Source: Candidatus Rhodoluna planktonica
GTDB taxonomy: Bacteria; Actinomycetota; Actinomycetes; Actinomycetales; Microbacteriaceae
Direction: 5' to 3'
Length of the DNA stretch: 64,000 bases
Assembly (NCBI RefSeq): GCF_001854225.1
Contig: NZ_CP015208.1
Location: 372,001-436,000, forward strand
Part shown: positions 34,063 to 42,009 of the stretch, piece after piece
Numbering within the stretch: position 1 is the first letter of the stretch
Layout of the letters: each line of letters starts with the position of its first letter
Made by a program: the position numbers and the translations under genes
The notes under the pieces: model-generated
Told to the model about the DNA's origin: nothing
Seen by the model: the letters and a program-made list of their open reading frames with translations, nothing else
Databases searched by the model: none

Positions 34063-34937
34063 TGGCTTTAGATTTTGAAAAACTTCGCGAGCTGCGTGCT
34101 GCTCAGCCCGAAAAATTGGCGGAAATTTACAATTCCCGTCGTCGACGCAAAGTAACACAGGGCGATGGTCGTCTGTTTATCATTGCCGCTGACCATCCGG
34201 CTCGAAATGCATTTTCGGTTCGCGACAATGCTCGCGCCATGGAAAACCGCTACGACCTGCTTACTCGGTTGGCTACCGCGCTAGAGCAGCCTGGTTGCGA
34301 CGGTGTTTTGGGCACCCCAGACATCATCGACGATCTTGCCCTGCTCGGTTGCTTAGATGACAAAGTAGTTGTCGGTTCGCTAAATCGAGGTGGTTTGCGC
34401 GGCTCGACATTTGAAATGGATGACCGCATCACCGGCTATGACGTCGACGGAATATTGCGCGACAAACTGGACTTTGCCAAAATGCTCAATCGCATCAACC
34501 TGGCTGATGCCGGAACATCGAACATGATGTCTTACTCACATCAGGCGGTCTCTCAAGCTGCTGCGGCAAAACTGCCTATCATGCTAGAGCCTTTCATGAG
34601 CGAATGGGTCGACGGAAAAATTCGCAACGACCTAAGCACCGAGGCGGTAATCAACTCGGTAGCGATTGCCAGCGGTCTGGGTAATTCTTCGGCCTACACC
34701 TGGATGAAACTTCCGGTGGTCGAAAATATGGCACGAGTGATGGAAGCCACCACTTTGCCAACTTTGCTACTCGGAGGAGATCCTGCCGGTGAAGAAAAGG
34801 ACACTTTTGCCGCTTGGGAAAAAGCTCTGGAGCTTCCCGGGGTTCGTGGCCTCGTGATTGGTCGCAGCCTGCTTTACCCACAAGACGGAAACGTCGCCAC
34901 CGCAATTCAAACCGCAACCAAACTTGTCCACGGATAA
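34062..34937 (+). CDS. Class I aldolase-like (beta/alpha)8 protein of the iol operon (Cgl0159 family)
   Basis: A TIM-barrel protein found in actinobacterial inositol operons next to iolC. Features are RRRKVTQGDGRLFIIAADHPARN, a DhnA/FbaB-like opening, DGVLGTPDIIDDLALL, GSLNRGGLRGSTFEMDDR, and the lysine candidate AYTWMKLPVVENMARV. The operon has no class II IolJ gene, and the next pathway step after IolC is cleavage of 2-deoxy-5-keto-gluconate 6-phosphate; this protein is the natural candidate, which is inference from context and fold. Length of 291 residues. Translation is coupled to iolC by the TGATG overlap. Confidence 0.82.
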   Translation: MALDFEKLRELRAAQPEKLAEIYNSRRRRKVTQGDGRLFIIAADHPARNAFSVRDNARAMENRYDLLTRLATALEQPGCDGVLGTPDIIDDLALLGCLDDKVVVGSLNRGGLRGSTFEMDDRITGYDVDGILRDKLDFAKMLNRINLADAGTSNMMSYSHQAVSQAAAAKLPIMLEPFMSEWVDGKIRNDLSTEAVINSVAIASGLGNSSAYTWMKLPVVENMARVMEATTLPTLLLGGDPAGEEKDTFAAWEKALELPGVRGLVIGRSLLYPQDGNVATAIQTATKLVHG

Positions 34938-34958
34938 CCGGATTAGGAAAGAGAAAAA

Positions 34959-36452
34959 ATGTCACTACCTGTAGTTCACCACTGGATCGGCGGCAAAATC
35001 GTCGAAAGCAAATCTGGTCGCACCGCCGAGGTTTTTGACCCGGCTCTGGGCGTTGCCACCAAGCACGTTGCTTTGGCTAATTCGGCTGAGATTGAAAGTG
35101 CAATTGGCGCAGCTGCGGCAGCGTTTCCGGCTTGGCGCGACACCTCGCAGGCGAAAAAGCAGCAGATTTTGTTCAAGTTCCGTGAGCTGCTCAACGAGCG
35201 CAAACCGGAACTGGCTGAAATTATCACCAGCGAGCACGGCAAGGTGCTTTCCGACGCTCTCGGTGAGATTACTCGCGGTCAAGAAGTAGTCGAATTTGCC
35301 TGTGGCATGCCTCATCTGCTGAAGGGTTTTTACACTGAGAATGCCTCTACCGGCGTAGACGTTTACTCAACTCGTCAGGCCATTGGAGTAGTTGGCATTA
35401 TTAGCCCGTTCAATTTCCCGGCAATGGTGCCTATGTGGTTTTTCCCAATCGCCATCGCCGCTGGCAACACCGTGGTTTTGAAGCCTTCAGAAAAAGACCC
35501 AAGTGCCGCTATCTGGATGGCTCAGCTTTGGAAAGATGCCGGACTACCTGACGGTGTTTTCAACGTCTTGAACGGCGACAAAGAGTCTGTCGATGGTCTG
35601 CTAACCCACCCAGAAGTTCAAGCGATCTCATTCGTTGGTTCAACTCCAATTGCCAAATACGTTTACGAAACCGGCTCGGCACACGGCAAGCGTGTTCAGG
35701 CGCTTGGTGGAGCCAAGAACCACATGTTGGTTTTGCCCGATGCCGACCTAGATTTGGTTGCTGACTCGGCCATCAACGCCGGTTTCGGATCAGCTGGCGA
35801 GCGCTGCATGGCGATTTCGGTTGTTGTCGCAGTTGAGCCAGTGGCTGATCAACTAATTCCAAAAATTACCGAGCGCATGGCAAAGTTGCGCACCGGCGAT
35901 GGCCGTCGCGGCTGCGACATGGGTCCACTAGTTACCAAAGTGCACCGCGACAAGGTTGCCTCATACATCGACATCGCTGCCCAGGATGGAGCAACGGTTG
36001 TGGTCGATGGTCGCAACCAAGAGTTCGATGGTGACGCCAACGGTTTCTGGCTTGGCCCAACCCTAATCGACAAGGTGCCAACCTCATCTAAGGTCTACAC
36101 CGAGGAAATTTTCGGCCCGGTTTTGTCGATTGTTCGAGTTCACTCCTACGATGACGGTGTCAAACTGATCAACTCTGGAGCCTTCGGTAACGGAACCGCA
36201 ATCTTCACCAACGATGGTGGTGCAGCCCGTAGATTCCAAAATGAGATTGAGGTCGGCATGATTGGCATCAACGTGCCAATTCCAGTCCCGGTTGCCTACT
36301 ACTCATTCGGTGGTTGGAAAAACTCACTGTTTGGTGACACCAAGGCTCACGGTGTTGAAGGCGTGCACTTCTTTACCCGAGGTAAAGCAATCACCTCGCG
36401 CTGGCTTGACCCAAGCCACGGCGGCATTAACCTAGGCTTCCCACAAAACTAG
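34959..36452 (+). CDS. iolA: Malonate-semialdehyde / methylmalonate-semialdehyde dehydrogenase (acylating)
   Basis: CoA-acylating aldehyde dehydrogenase producing acetyl-CoA from malonate semialdehyde, the last step of inositol breakdown. Catalytic Cys283 is in GSAGERCMAISV; NAD-binding and family motifs are GIISPFNFPAMVPMWFFP, LKPSEKDPSAA, FVGSTPIAKYVYE and YSFGGWKNSLFGD. The 497-residue length fits MmsA/IolA. ATG at 34959 follows AGGAAAGAG. It sits between the aldolase-like gene and iolB. Related MmsA enzymes also serve valine breakdown, so a second role is possible, but the location supports IolA. Confidence 0.94.
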   Translation: MSLPVVHHWIGGKIVESKSGRTAEVFDPALGVATKHVALANSAEIESAIGAAAAAFPAWRDTSQAKKQQILFKFRELLNERKPELAEIITSEHGKVLSDALGEITRGQEVVEFACGMPHLLKGFYTENASTGVDVYSTRQAIGVVGIISPFNFPAMVPMWFFPIAIAAGNTVVLKPSEKDPSAAIWMAQLWKDAGLPDGVFNVLNGDKESVDGLLTHPEVQAISFVGSTPIAKYVYETGSAHGKRVQALGGAKNHMLVLPDADLDLVADSAINAGFGSAGERCMAISVVVAVEPVADQLIPKITERMAKLRTGDGRRGCDMGPLVTKVHRDKVASYIDIAAQDGATVVVDGRNQEFDGDANGFWLGPTLIDKVPTSSKVYTEEIFGPVLSIVRVHSYDDGVKLINSGAFGNGTAIFTNDGGAARRFQNEIEVGMIGINVPIPVPVAYYSFGGWKNSLFGDTKAHGVEGVHFFTRGKAITSRWLDPSHGGINLGFPQN

Positions 36453-36482
36453 GGTTTACGCGGGCAGAGTTTGGATTGCACG

Positions 36483-37379
36483 ATGAAGTGGTTTTTTAAA
36501 GCTGGAGAACTGGCTCAGGACAACTGGGATGTTTTGGTCGATGCCTCGATAGCTGGCTGGCAGCACACCGGCTTGAGGGTTGCCACAATTTCTTCTGGCC
36601 AAACTCTGCATTTGGCGGCCGATGGTTTAGAGCGTTTGATCTTGCCGCTTGAGGGCGACATTCTCGAGGTCGAATACCGACTCGAAGGCGATGACCATTT
36701 TGCGAGCGCGCCATTGCGCGGTAGAAAATCAGTCTTCCACGGGCCAACCGACACGCTGTATCTTCCAGTGGCTACTGAAATTAGAGTCACCGGCATCGGG
36801 CGCGTAATTATGGCCGAGGCTCCGGCTAAAAATTCAAAGCCGGTGAAATTCACCAGTGCCGAGGATGTGCCAGTGTTTGTCCGCGGTGCAGGACGCGAAT
36901 CGCGAACTGTGCACGACATCGGTGGAGCCGAGGCGCTGAACGCAGATCGTTTCATCGTGGTTGAGGTCGTCGTGCCGTCAGGCAACTGGTCGGGTATTCC
37001 GGCACACAAGCACGACACCTACATCCCCGGTGTTGAGTCAAATCTCGAAGAGATTTACTACTTCGAGACAGCAGTCACACGCGGTGCTGGACACCCGGTA
37101 AATGCCGACCCAACCGGATACCTACGTGCCTACGCCTCGGATGAGCGGCCAATCGACATCACTGCCGAGGTGCGCAGCGGTGACGTTGGGCTAATCCCCT
37201 ACGGCTGGCACGGTCCGGTAATGGCCACTCCGGGCAGCGATCTTTACTTCTTGAATGTCATGGCAGGTCCAGATCCAGATCGCAGCTGGAACATAACCGA
37301 TGACCCGAACCAAGCCTGGATTCGCGAAACTTGGCACCACCAAGATCAAGATCCACGACTTCCTTACACCGCTGAATAA
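36483..37379 (+). CDS. iolB: 5-Deoxy-glucuronate isomerase IolB
   Basis: Cupin isomerase converting 5-deoxy-glucuronate to 5-dehydro-2-deoxygluconate. Family marks are RGRKSVFHGPTDTLYLP, SGIPAHKHDTYIPGVESNLEEIYYF split over 175-205 (metal-binding His and Glu), GDVGLIPYGWHGPVMATPG (His of the second half) and NVMAGPDPDRSWNITDDP. Length of 298 residues from the ATG at 36483; a TTG four codons earlier is also in frame and neither has a strong ribosome site. iolD follows by 16 bases. Confidence 0.93.
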   Translation: MKWFFKAGELAQDNWDVLVDASIAGWQHTGLRVATISSGQTLHLAADGLERLILPLEGDILEVEYRLEGDDHFASAPLRGRKSVFHGPTDTLYLPVATEIRVTGIGRVIMAEAPAKNSKPVKFTSAEDVPVFVRGAGRESRTVHDIGGAEALNADRFIVVEVVVPSGNWSGIPAHKHDTYIPGVESNLEEIYYFETAVTRGAGHPVNADPTGYLRAYASDERPIDITAEVRSGDVGLIPYGWHGPVMATPGSDLYFLNVMAGPDPDRSWNITDDPNQAWIRETWHHQDQDPRLPYTAE

Positions 37380-37395
37380 AAAAGAAAGATTCATC

Positions 37396-39321
37396 ATGGC
37401 AACTCGCAGAATGACGGTCAGTCAGGCAATCGTTGAATTTCTGGCTCACCAGTACACAGTTGATGGCGACATCAGAGTGCGCACCATCCAGGGTGTTTAC
37501 GGCATTTTTGGTCACGGGAATGTGGCCGGAATCGCTCAGGCTCTGCTGCAAAAAGCCGAGACTGATCCGCAGGCTATGCCTTACCATCAGGCCCGAAACG
37601 AGCAGGCTATGGGTCACGAATCAATCGCTTACTCGCGCATGACTCGCCGCCGCTCAACTTATGCCTGTGCCGCTTCGGTTGGCCCAGGAGCTGCCAACAT
37701 GCTTACTGCCGCAGCAGTTGCCACCACCAACCGATTGCCGGTGCTGCTACTGCCATCTGACACCTTTGCCAACCGCGTGGCCGACCCAGTGCTGCAGCAG
37801 CTCGAATTGCCACACGATGCCAGCGTGACCGTAAACGATGCGTTCAAGCCGCTATCCAGATTCTTCGATCGAGTCCAGCGCCCAGAGCAGCTTTATTCGG
37901 CGCTATTGGGTGCCATGCGCGTTTTGACCGACCCGGTCGAGACCGGAGCCGTCACCATTTCATTGCCTGAAGATGTTCAGGCAGAGGTAATTGACGTACC
38001 CGAAGAGTTTTTTGCTGATCGCGAGTGGCACATTCGTCGTCCTCGACCAGACCACGGAATTATTGCCGAAGTCGCTAAAGCCATTCGTGCAGCCAAGCAG
38101 CCTATGATTATCGCCGGTGGCGGTGTTATCTACTCGGATGCCAATCAGCAGTTGAAAGAGTTTGTCGAGGCTACCGGAATTCCGGTTGGCATGTCGCAGG
38201 CCGGCGTTGGCAGTTTGGTTTGGGATCACCCGCAGAACCTGGGTGCTGTTGGTGCAACCGGAACCACTGCAGCCAACCGAATTGCGGCTGAAGCCGATGT
38301 CATTATCGGCATCGGTACTCGCTACAGCGACTTCACGACAGCAAGTCGCACCGCCTTCCAAAACCCAAATGTGAAGTTCATCAATATCAACGTCGCCTCA
38401 TTTGACGCTTTCAAACACGGCAGCGCCATCCCAGTTGTGGCCGACGCGCGCGAGTCGATTGTTGAGCTAAGTGAAGCTCTAGCCTCTTACTCGGTTTCGT
38501 CCGAGTTTAGATCGCACTACACGCTTGAGAAAAGCACCTGGGATGCCATGGTTGACCAGGCTTTTGAAGACCAGCAGCGCGATCTGCCAGGGCAACCAGA
38601 AATTATTGGTGCGGTGCAACAGGCCAGCGATCCTCGCGACGTTGTTATTTGTGCTGCCGGCTCGTTACCGGGTGACTTACACAAACTGTGGCGAGTACGC
38701 GACGAACTTGGCTATCACGTTGAATATGCGTTCTCCTGCATGGGATATGAAATTGCCGCCGGTTTGGGTGTGGCGAGAGCAGATTCCAGTCGCGATGCAA
38801 TTGTCATGGTTGGCGACGGTTCGTACCTGATGATGCACACAGAATTGCTTACCGCAGTTGCTGAGCGAATCAAATTCATCACCGTTCTTATTCAAAACCA
38901 CGGCTATGCCTCGATCGGGCATCTTTCCGAGGATGTTGGTTCGCAGCGCTTTGGCACCAAATACCGCTATCGCGATGCCGCTAAAAACTCACACGAACAC
39001 GGCGAATTTTTGCCGGTAGATCTTGCAACCAACGCCGAAAGTTATGGCGTCAAGGTGATTCGTGTCGAGCCGGGACCAAATGCCATCAGTGATTTGAAAG
39101 CAGCCGTTAAGGCAGCAAAAGCTCACGAGGGCGGCCCGGTTTTGATTCACATCAACAATGACCCATTGATCTACGCGCCAGATGGTGAAGGTTGGTGGGA
39201 TGTTCCAGTGTCACCAATTTCTACCGTGGCCAGCACCCAACAGGCCTACCTAGGCTATGCCGAGGCTCGCAAACGTCAAAAGTTGCTGCTTGGTAATGGT
39301 GTTAGCGATCGCCGAAACTAA
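37396..39321 (+). CDS. iolD: 3D-(3,5/4)-trihydroxycyclohexane-1,2-dione acylhydrolase IolD
   Basis: Thiamine-diphosphate enzyme that opens the cyclitol ring to 5-deoxy-glucuronate. The N-terminal PYR domain includes YHQARNEQAMGHES with the ThDP-activating Glu, the central domain starts near PMIIAGGGVIYSDA, and the C-terminal PP domain has the ThDP/Mg motif VGDGSYLMMHTELLTA followed by NHGYASIGHLSE. The 641-residue length is normal. ATG at 37396 has AAAGAAAG before it and gives the conserved start MTVSQAIVEFLAHQY a few residues in. It is the last gene of the operon; iolE and iolG do not follow, and a hairpin lies after the stop. Confidence 0.95.
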   Translation: MATRRMTVSQAIVEFLAHQYTVDGDIRVRTIQGVYGIFGHGNVAGIAQALLQKAETDPQAMPYHQARNEQAMGHESIAYSRMTRRRSTYACAASVGPGAANMLTAAAVATTNRLPVLLLPSDTFANRVADPVLQQLELPHDASVTVNDAFKPLSRFFDRVQRPEQLYSALLGAMRVLTDPVETGAVTISLPEDVQAEVIDVPEEFFADREWHIRRPRPDHGIIAEVAKAIRAAKQPMIIAGGGVIYSDANQQLKEFVEATGIPVGMSQAGVGSLVWDHPQNLGAVGATGTTAANRIAAEADVIIGIGTRYSDFTTASRTAFQNPNVKFININVASFDAFKHGSAIPVVADARESIVELSEALASYSVSSEFRSHYTLEKSTWDAMVDQAFEDQQRDLPGQPEIIGAVQQASDPRDVVICAAGSLPGDLHKLWRVRDELGYHVEYAFSCMGYEIAAGLGVARADSSRDAIVMVGDGSYLMMHTELLTAVAERIKFITVLIQNHGYASIGHLSEDVGSQRFGTKYRYRDAAKNSHEHGEFLPVDLATNAESYGVKVIRVEPGPNAISDLKAAVKAAKAHEGGPVLIHINNDPLIYAPDGEGWWDVPVSPISTVASTQQAYLGYAEARKRQKLLLGNGVSDRRN

Positions 39322-39329
39322 CTCGAATC

Positions 39330-39357
39330 AATTCCCTAGCGTGTTTGGAAGGGAATT
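39330..39357 (+). terminator. Probable terminator of the iol operon
   Basis: AATTCCCT (39330-39337) and AGGGAATT (39350-39357) form a perfect 8-bp stem with a 12-base loop between the convergent iolD and gntR stops. T-rich sequence (CTATTTTT) follows only after about 11 more bases, so it is a modest terminator on the plus strand. Confidence 0.5.
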
Positions 39358-39365
39358 CTTCTCGG

Positions 39366-40127
39366 CTATTTTTCGACCAGTGTCACTTCAAACGAGTAGA
39401 GGTCTGGGCGGTAGCAGTGGTGACCAAATTCAATTGCTCGACCCGAGTTGTCATAAGCGGTTCTGTCCATGGTCAACAAGGCGCTGCCTTTTTCGATGTC
39501 GAGCAATGCCGACTCGGCCTGGCTTGCCTTGCGTGCACCAATCCGCTGCTTTGCCACTCGAATGGTTACGCCGCGAGTGCGCAACAGTTGGTAGAGACCG
39601 TGTTCGTGCAAAGCCGACTCGTCAAAATCGCTAAATTCTGCCGGCACCCAGTTTTCTAAAACCGACACCGGTACATTGTCGGCAAGACGTAACCGCTTCA
39701 TGTAAAGCACGTCCGAATTTGGCTCAATGGCTAGTTTTTCCGCCATCTTGGAGTCGGCTTTGATGCGTTTCAGTTCGAGAATTTTCGTGCTTGGCTTTTG
39801 TCCGCTGCGCTCCAAATCTTCATAAAGCGAAGTGAGTTCGACGCCTCGGGTAACTTGGCCGTGAACCACCTGGGTTCCAATTCCGCGGCGTCGTACGAGC
39901 AGGCCCTTATCAACAAGATCTTGAATTGCGCGGCGCACCGTTGGGCGACTTAGACCAAGGCGTTCGCCCAGCGAAACCTCATTTTCAAGCCTTGAACCCG
40001 GTGGAAGCTCGCCGTCTAGAACTGCCTTTTCAATTTTCTGGGCGACCTGAAAATAAAGTGGAATTGGCCCCGAGCGATCTAAATCCATAAATTTTCCGAT
40101 TGGAAGAATTTGCTCTTGTTGATTCAT
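39366..40127 (-). CDS. GntR/HutC-family transcriptional regulator, probable iol regulator
   Basis: Winged-helix repressor with a UTRA ligand-binding domain. Residues 18-85 are the GntR domain (GPIPLYFQVAQKIEKAVLDGELPPGSRLENE..LGLSRPTVRRAIQDLVDKGLL pattern), and 100-250 the UTRA domain (VLYMKRLRLADNVPVSVLENWVP, SALLTMDRTAYDNSGRAIEFGHHCYRPD split). It lies tail-to-tail with iolD. A palindromic TGT-N4-ACA element precedes both this gene and iolC, so it probably represses the operon and itself, with an inositol-derived inducer; this is inference. The C. glutamicum IolR is also GntR-type. ATG at 40127 has AGGAA before it. Confidence 0.88.
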   Translation of the reverse strand: MNQQEQILPIGKFMDLDRSGPIPLYFQVAQKIEKAVLDGELPPGSRLENEVSLGERLGLSRPTVRRAIQDLVDKGLLVRRRGIGTQVVHGQVTRGVELTSLYEDLERSGQKPSTKILELKRIKADSKMAEKLAIEPNSDVLYMKRLRLADNVPVSVLENWVPAEFSDFDESALHEHGLYQLLRTRGVTIRVAKQRIGARKASQAESALLDIEKGSALLTMDRTAYDNSGRAIEFGHHCYRPDLYSFEVTLVEK

Positions 40128-40172
40128 CAATTCCTACTTGCCGTCGTTGACAGAAATTGCACTTTGGCAACT

Positions 40173-40182
40173 TGTTAAGACA
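40173..40182 (+). promoter_or_regulatory. Candidate IolR-type operator before the GntR gene
   Basis: TGTTAAGACA at 40173-40182, differing in one base from the element before iolC. It lies 46 bases upstream of the GntR start and directly after the hisN stop codon, a position suited to autoregulation. Confidence 0.5.
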
Positions 40183-40962
40183 TTAGCAGGTTAAGCCTTT
40201 AGCTGCTTCAGCATGAAGCTTTCCATTGGTAGCCAAAACCGAAGATGATTCCGGGGTAAGCGGACCATCGAGGGCGGTGAAGGTTCCGCCAGCTCCCTCG
40301 ACAATTGGCACTAGCGCGGCAATGTCATAGATTTTCAAATCGTGCTCGGCAACAATGTCGACCGATCCTTCGGCTAGCAACATGTAACTGTAAAAGTCAC
40401 CGTAGGCTCTGGTTCGCCAAATTTTTCTGGAGAATTGCAGCAAAGTTTCGGCCAATCCGGCTTGGTCCCACAGTTGCAAATTGTTGTAGCTGAGCGAGGC
40501 GTCGGCTAGATCGCTAATTTTTGAAACTTTGAGGTCGCGCAGACTTCCATCCACGTCGGTGGTTTCAGCTGGTTCGCCCTGTGCCGCCCACCAGCGACGG
40601 CCGAGAGCCGGCGCCGAAACGACACCCACAACTGGTTTGCCATCGACCACAAGGGCAATCAGCGTTGCCCAGACCGGCACACCCCGAAGAAAGTTCGCAG
40701 TGCCGTCAATTGGGTCAATAATCCAAGTTCGCTTGGCCTCACCGGAAATCCCAAATTCTTCACCGATTAGGGCATCTTCTGGTCGCTGGGTGGCCAGCAT
40801 TTCTTTTAGGGCCAGCTCCACTGAGCGATCGGCATCGGTTACCGGAGTGCGATCCGGTTTGGTCTCGACATTAAGGTCAAGGGCGCGAAATCGGTCTAGC
40901 GAAATTCGGTCTGCGGCATCAGCCATGGCCAGGGCGAATTCAAGATCGGCGGCGTAACTCAT
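40183..40962 (-). CDS. hisN: Inositol-monophosphatase-fold histidinol-phosphatase (HisN)
   Basis: Metal-dependent phosphatase; the actinobacterial HisN dephosphorylates histidinol phosphate. Motifs are KPDRTPVTDADRSVE, the metal-binding IGEEFG (Glu), WIIDPIDGTANFLRGVPVW, and DLKIYDIAALVPIVEGAGG. Length of 259 residues. The order aroA-rsgA-hisN beside sigH is conserved in actinobacteria and argues for HisN, although the adjacent inositol operon makes a role on inositol phosphates conceivable. It follows rsgA by nine bases on the minus strand. Confidence 0.85.
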   Translation of the reverse strand: MSYAADLEFALAMADAADRISLDRFRALDLNVETKPDRTPVTDADRSVELALKEMLATQRPEDALIGEEFGISGEAKRTWIIDPIDGTANFLRGVPVWATLIALVVDGKPVVGVVSAPALGRRWWAAQGEPAETTDVDGSLRDLKVSKISDLADASLSYNNLQLWDQAGLAETLLQFSRKIWRTRAYGDFYSYMLLAEGSVDIVAEHDLKIYDIAALVPIVEGAGGTFTALDGPLTPESSSVLATNGKLHAEAAKGLTC

Positions 40963-40971
40963 CTGACCAGT

Positions 40972-42009
40972 CTAGTTTTCGCTGTCAACGGTTGATTTCA
41001 TCAGGCGGCGCAAAGAATCAACTCGATCAGCACCAGATGCACCCAGTTTGTTTTGAGCCAGTGCGACGTCGAGTGCGCAGTCCGGCGAATGTTCGTCGTG
41101 GCGGCAATCTCGCGGGCAGGTTTCAATTACCTGCCACAAATCTTCGAAGGAACGTAGCAGGTTTTCTGGCTTGACATGCCCTAGACCAAATGAACGCACC
41201 CCCGGGGTGTCGATAATCCAGGCATCGCCAAAGCTCTCATCCAGTTCAATGGCACGCACTGAGGATGAAGTGTGACGGCCTCGACCGGTAACCGCATTTA
41301 CGCCACCGGTAACTCGCGCTGCGTGCGGCGCCAGAGCGTTTACCAGAGTTGATTTACCCACTCCAGAGTGGCCTACTGTTACGGTGGTTTGGTCTTTGAG
41401 CAGATTACGTAGCACTGGCAGCGCCGGGTTATCTGATCGAGAGAGCACCACCGGAATGCTTAGCCCAGCGAAGTTTTCGAGGAATTCATCGGGATTAGCC
41501 AAATCGGTTTTTGTGATGATCAAAATCGGCTTGAGGCCAGCATCAAATGCGGCAGCGAGGTAGCGATCAATCAGGCGCGTTCTAGGCTCGGGGTCTTTGA
41601 TTGCCACAACGATCGCCATCTGGGTCGCGTTGGCGACAATCACGCGTTCTACCTGGTCACTATCGTCGGCGCTTCTGCGCAAAAGTGTTTTACGGGGTTC
41701 GATTCGAACAATCCGAGCCAAGGCTCCAACTGTCTCAGAAGTGTCGCCGGCTATAGCCACCACATCACCAACAACCACGCCGCCTTTACGCAATTCTTTT
41801 GCAAGGGTCGCTGTAATGACTCGTTTTTCGCTTTGCAATAAAACGCTGTATCGACCCATGTCAACGCCGATTACCATGCCAAGAACGGCATTTTTGTGCT
41901 CCGGGCGATTCTTGGTACGTGGCTTGTTTCCTTTGGGGTTAGGGCGCACCCGAACATCAGTTTCGTCTAGGTCGTGATCGCCCGGCATCGGCTCATAAAG
42001 CCAACTCAC
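40972..42009 (-). CDS. rsgA: Ribosome small-subunit GTPase RsgA
   Basis: Circularly permuted GTPase that aids late maturation of the 30S subunit. After a long polar N-terminus (about 40 residues) comes an OB-fold (GVDMGRYSVLLQSEKRVITAT), then the permuted G motifs: G4 ITKTDL, G1 GHSGVGKSTLVNAL, G2 GRGRHTSS and G3 DTPGVRSFGL, and finally the zinc knuckle CPRDCRHDEHSPDC. Length of 345 residues. GTG at 42009 overlaps the aroA stop by one base, so translation is coupled. Confidence 0.95.
   Translation of the reverse strand: MSWLYEPMPGDHDLDETDVRVRPNPKGNKPRTKNRPEHKNAVLGMVIGVDMGRYSVLLQSEKRVITATLAKELRKGGVVVGDVVAIAGDTSETVGALARIVRIEPRKTLLRRSADDSDQVERVIVANATQMAIVVAIKDPEPRTRLIDRYLAAAFDAGLKPILIITKTDLANPDEFLENFAGLSIPVVLSRSDNPALPVLRNLLKDQTTVTVGHSGVGKSTLVNALAPHAARVTGGVNAVTGRGRHTSSSVRAIELDESFGDAWIIDTPGVRSFGLGHVKPENLLRSFEDLWQVIETCPRDCRHDEHSPDCALDVALAQNKLGASGADRVDSLRRLMKSTVDSEN

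Noticed and set aside
40183-40962. Inositol monophosphatase as part of the iol operon
   Set aside because: It is on the opposite strand, in a conserved aroA-rsgA-hisN unit beside sigH, so histidinol-phosphatase is the better call.
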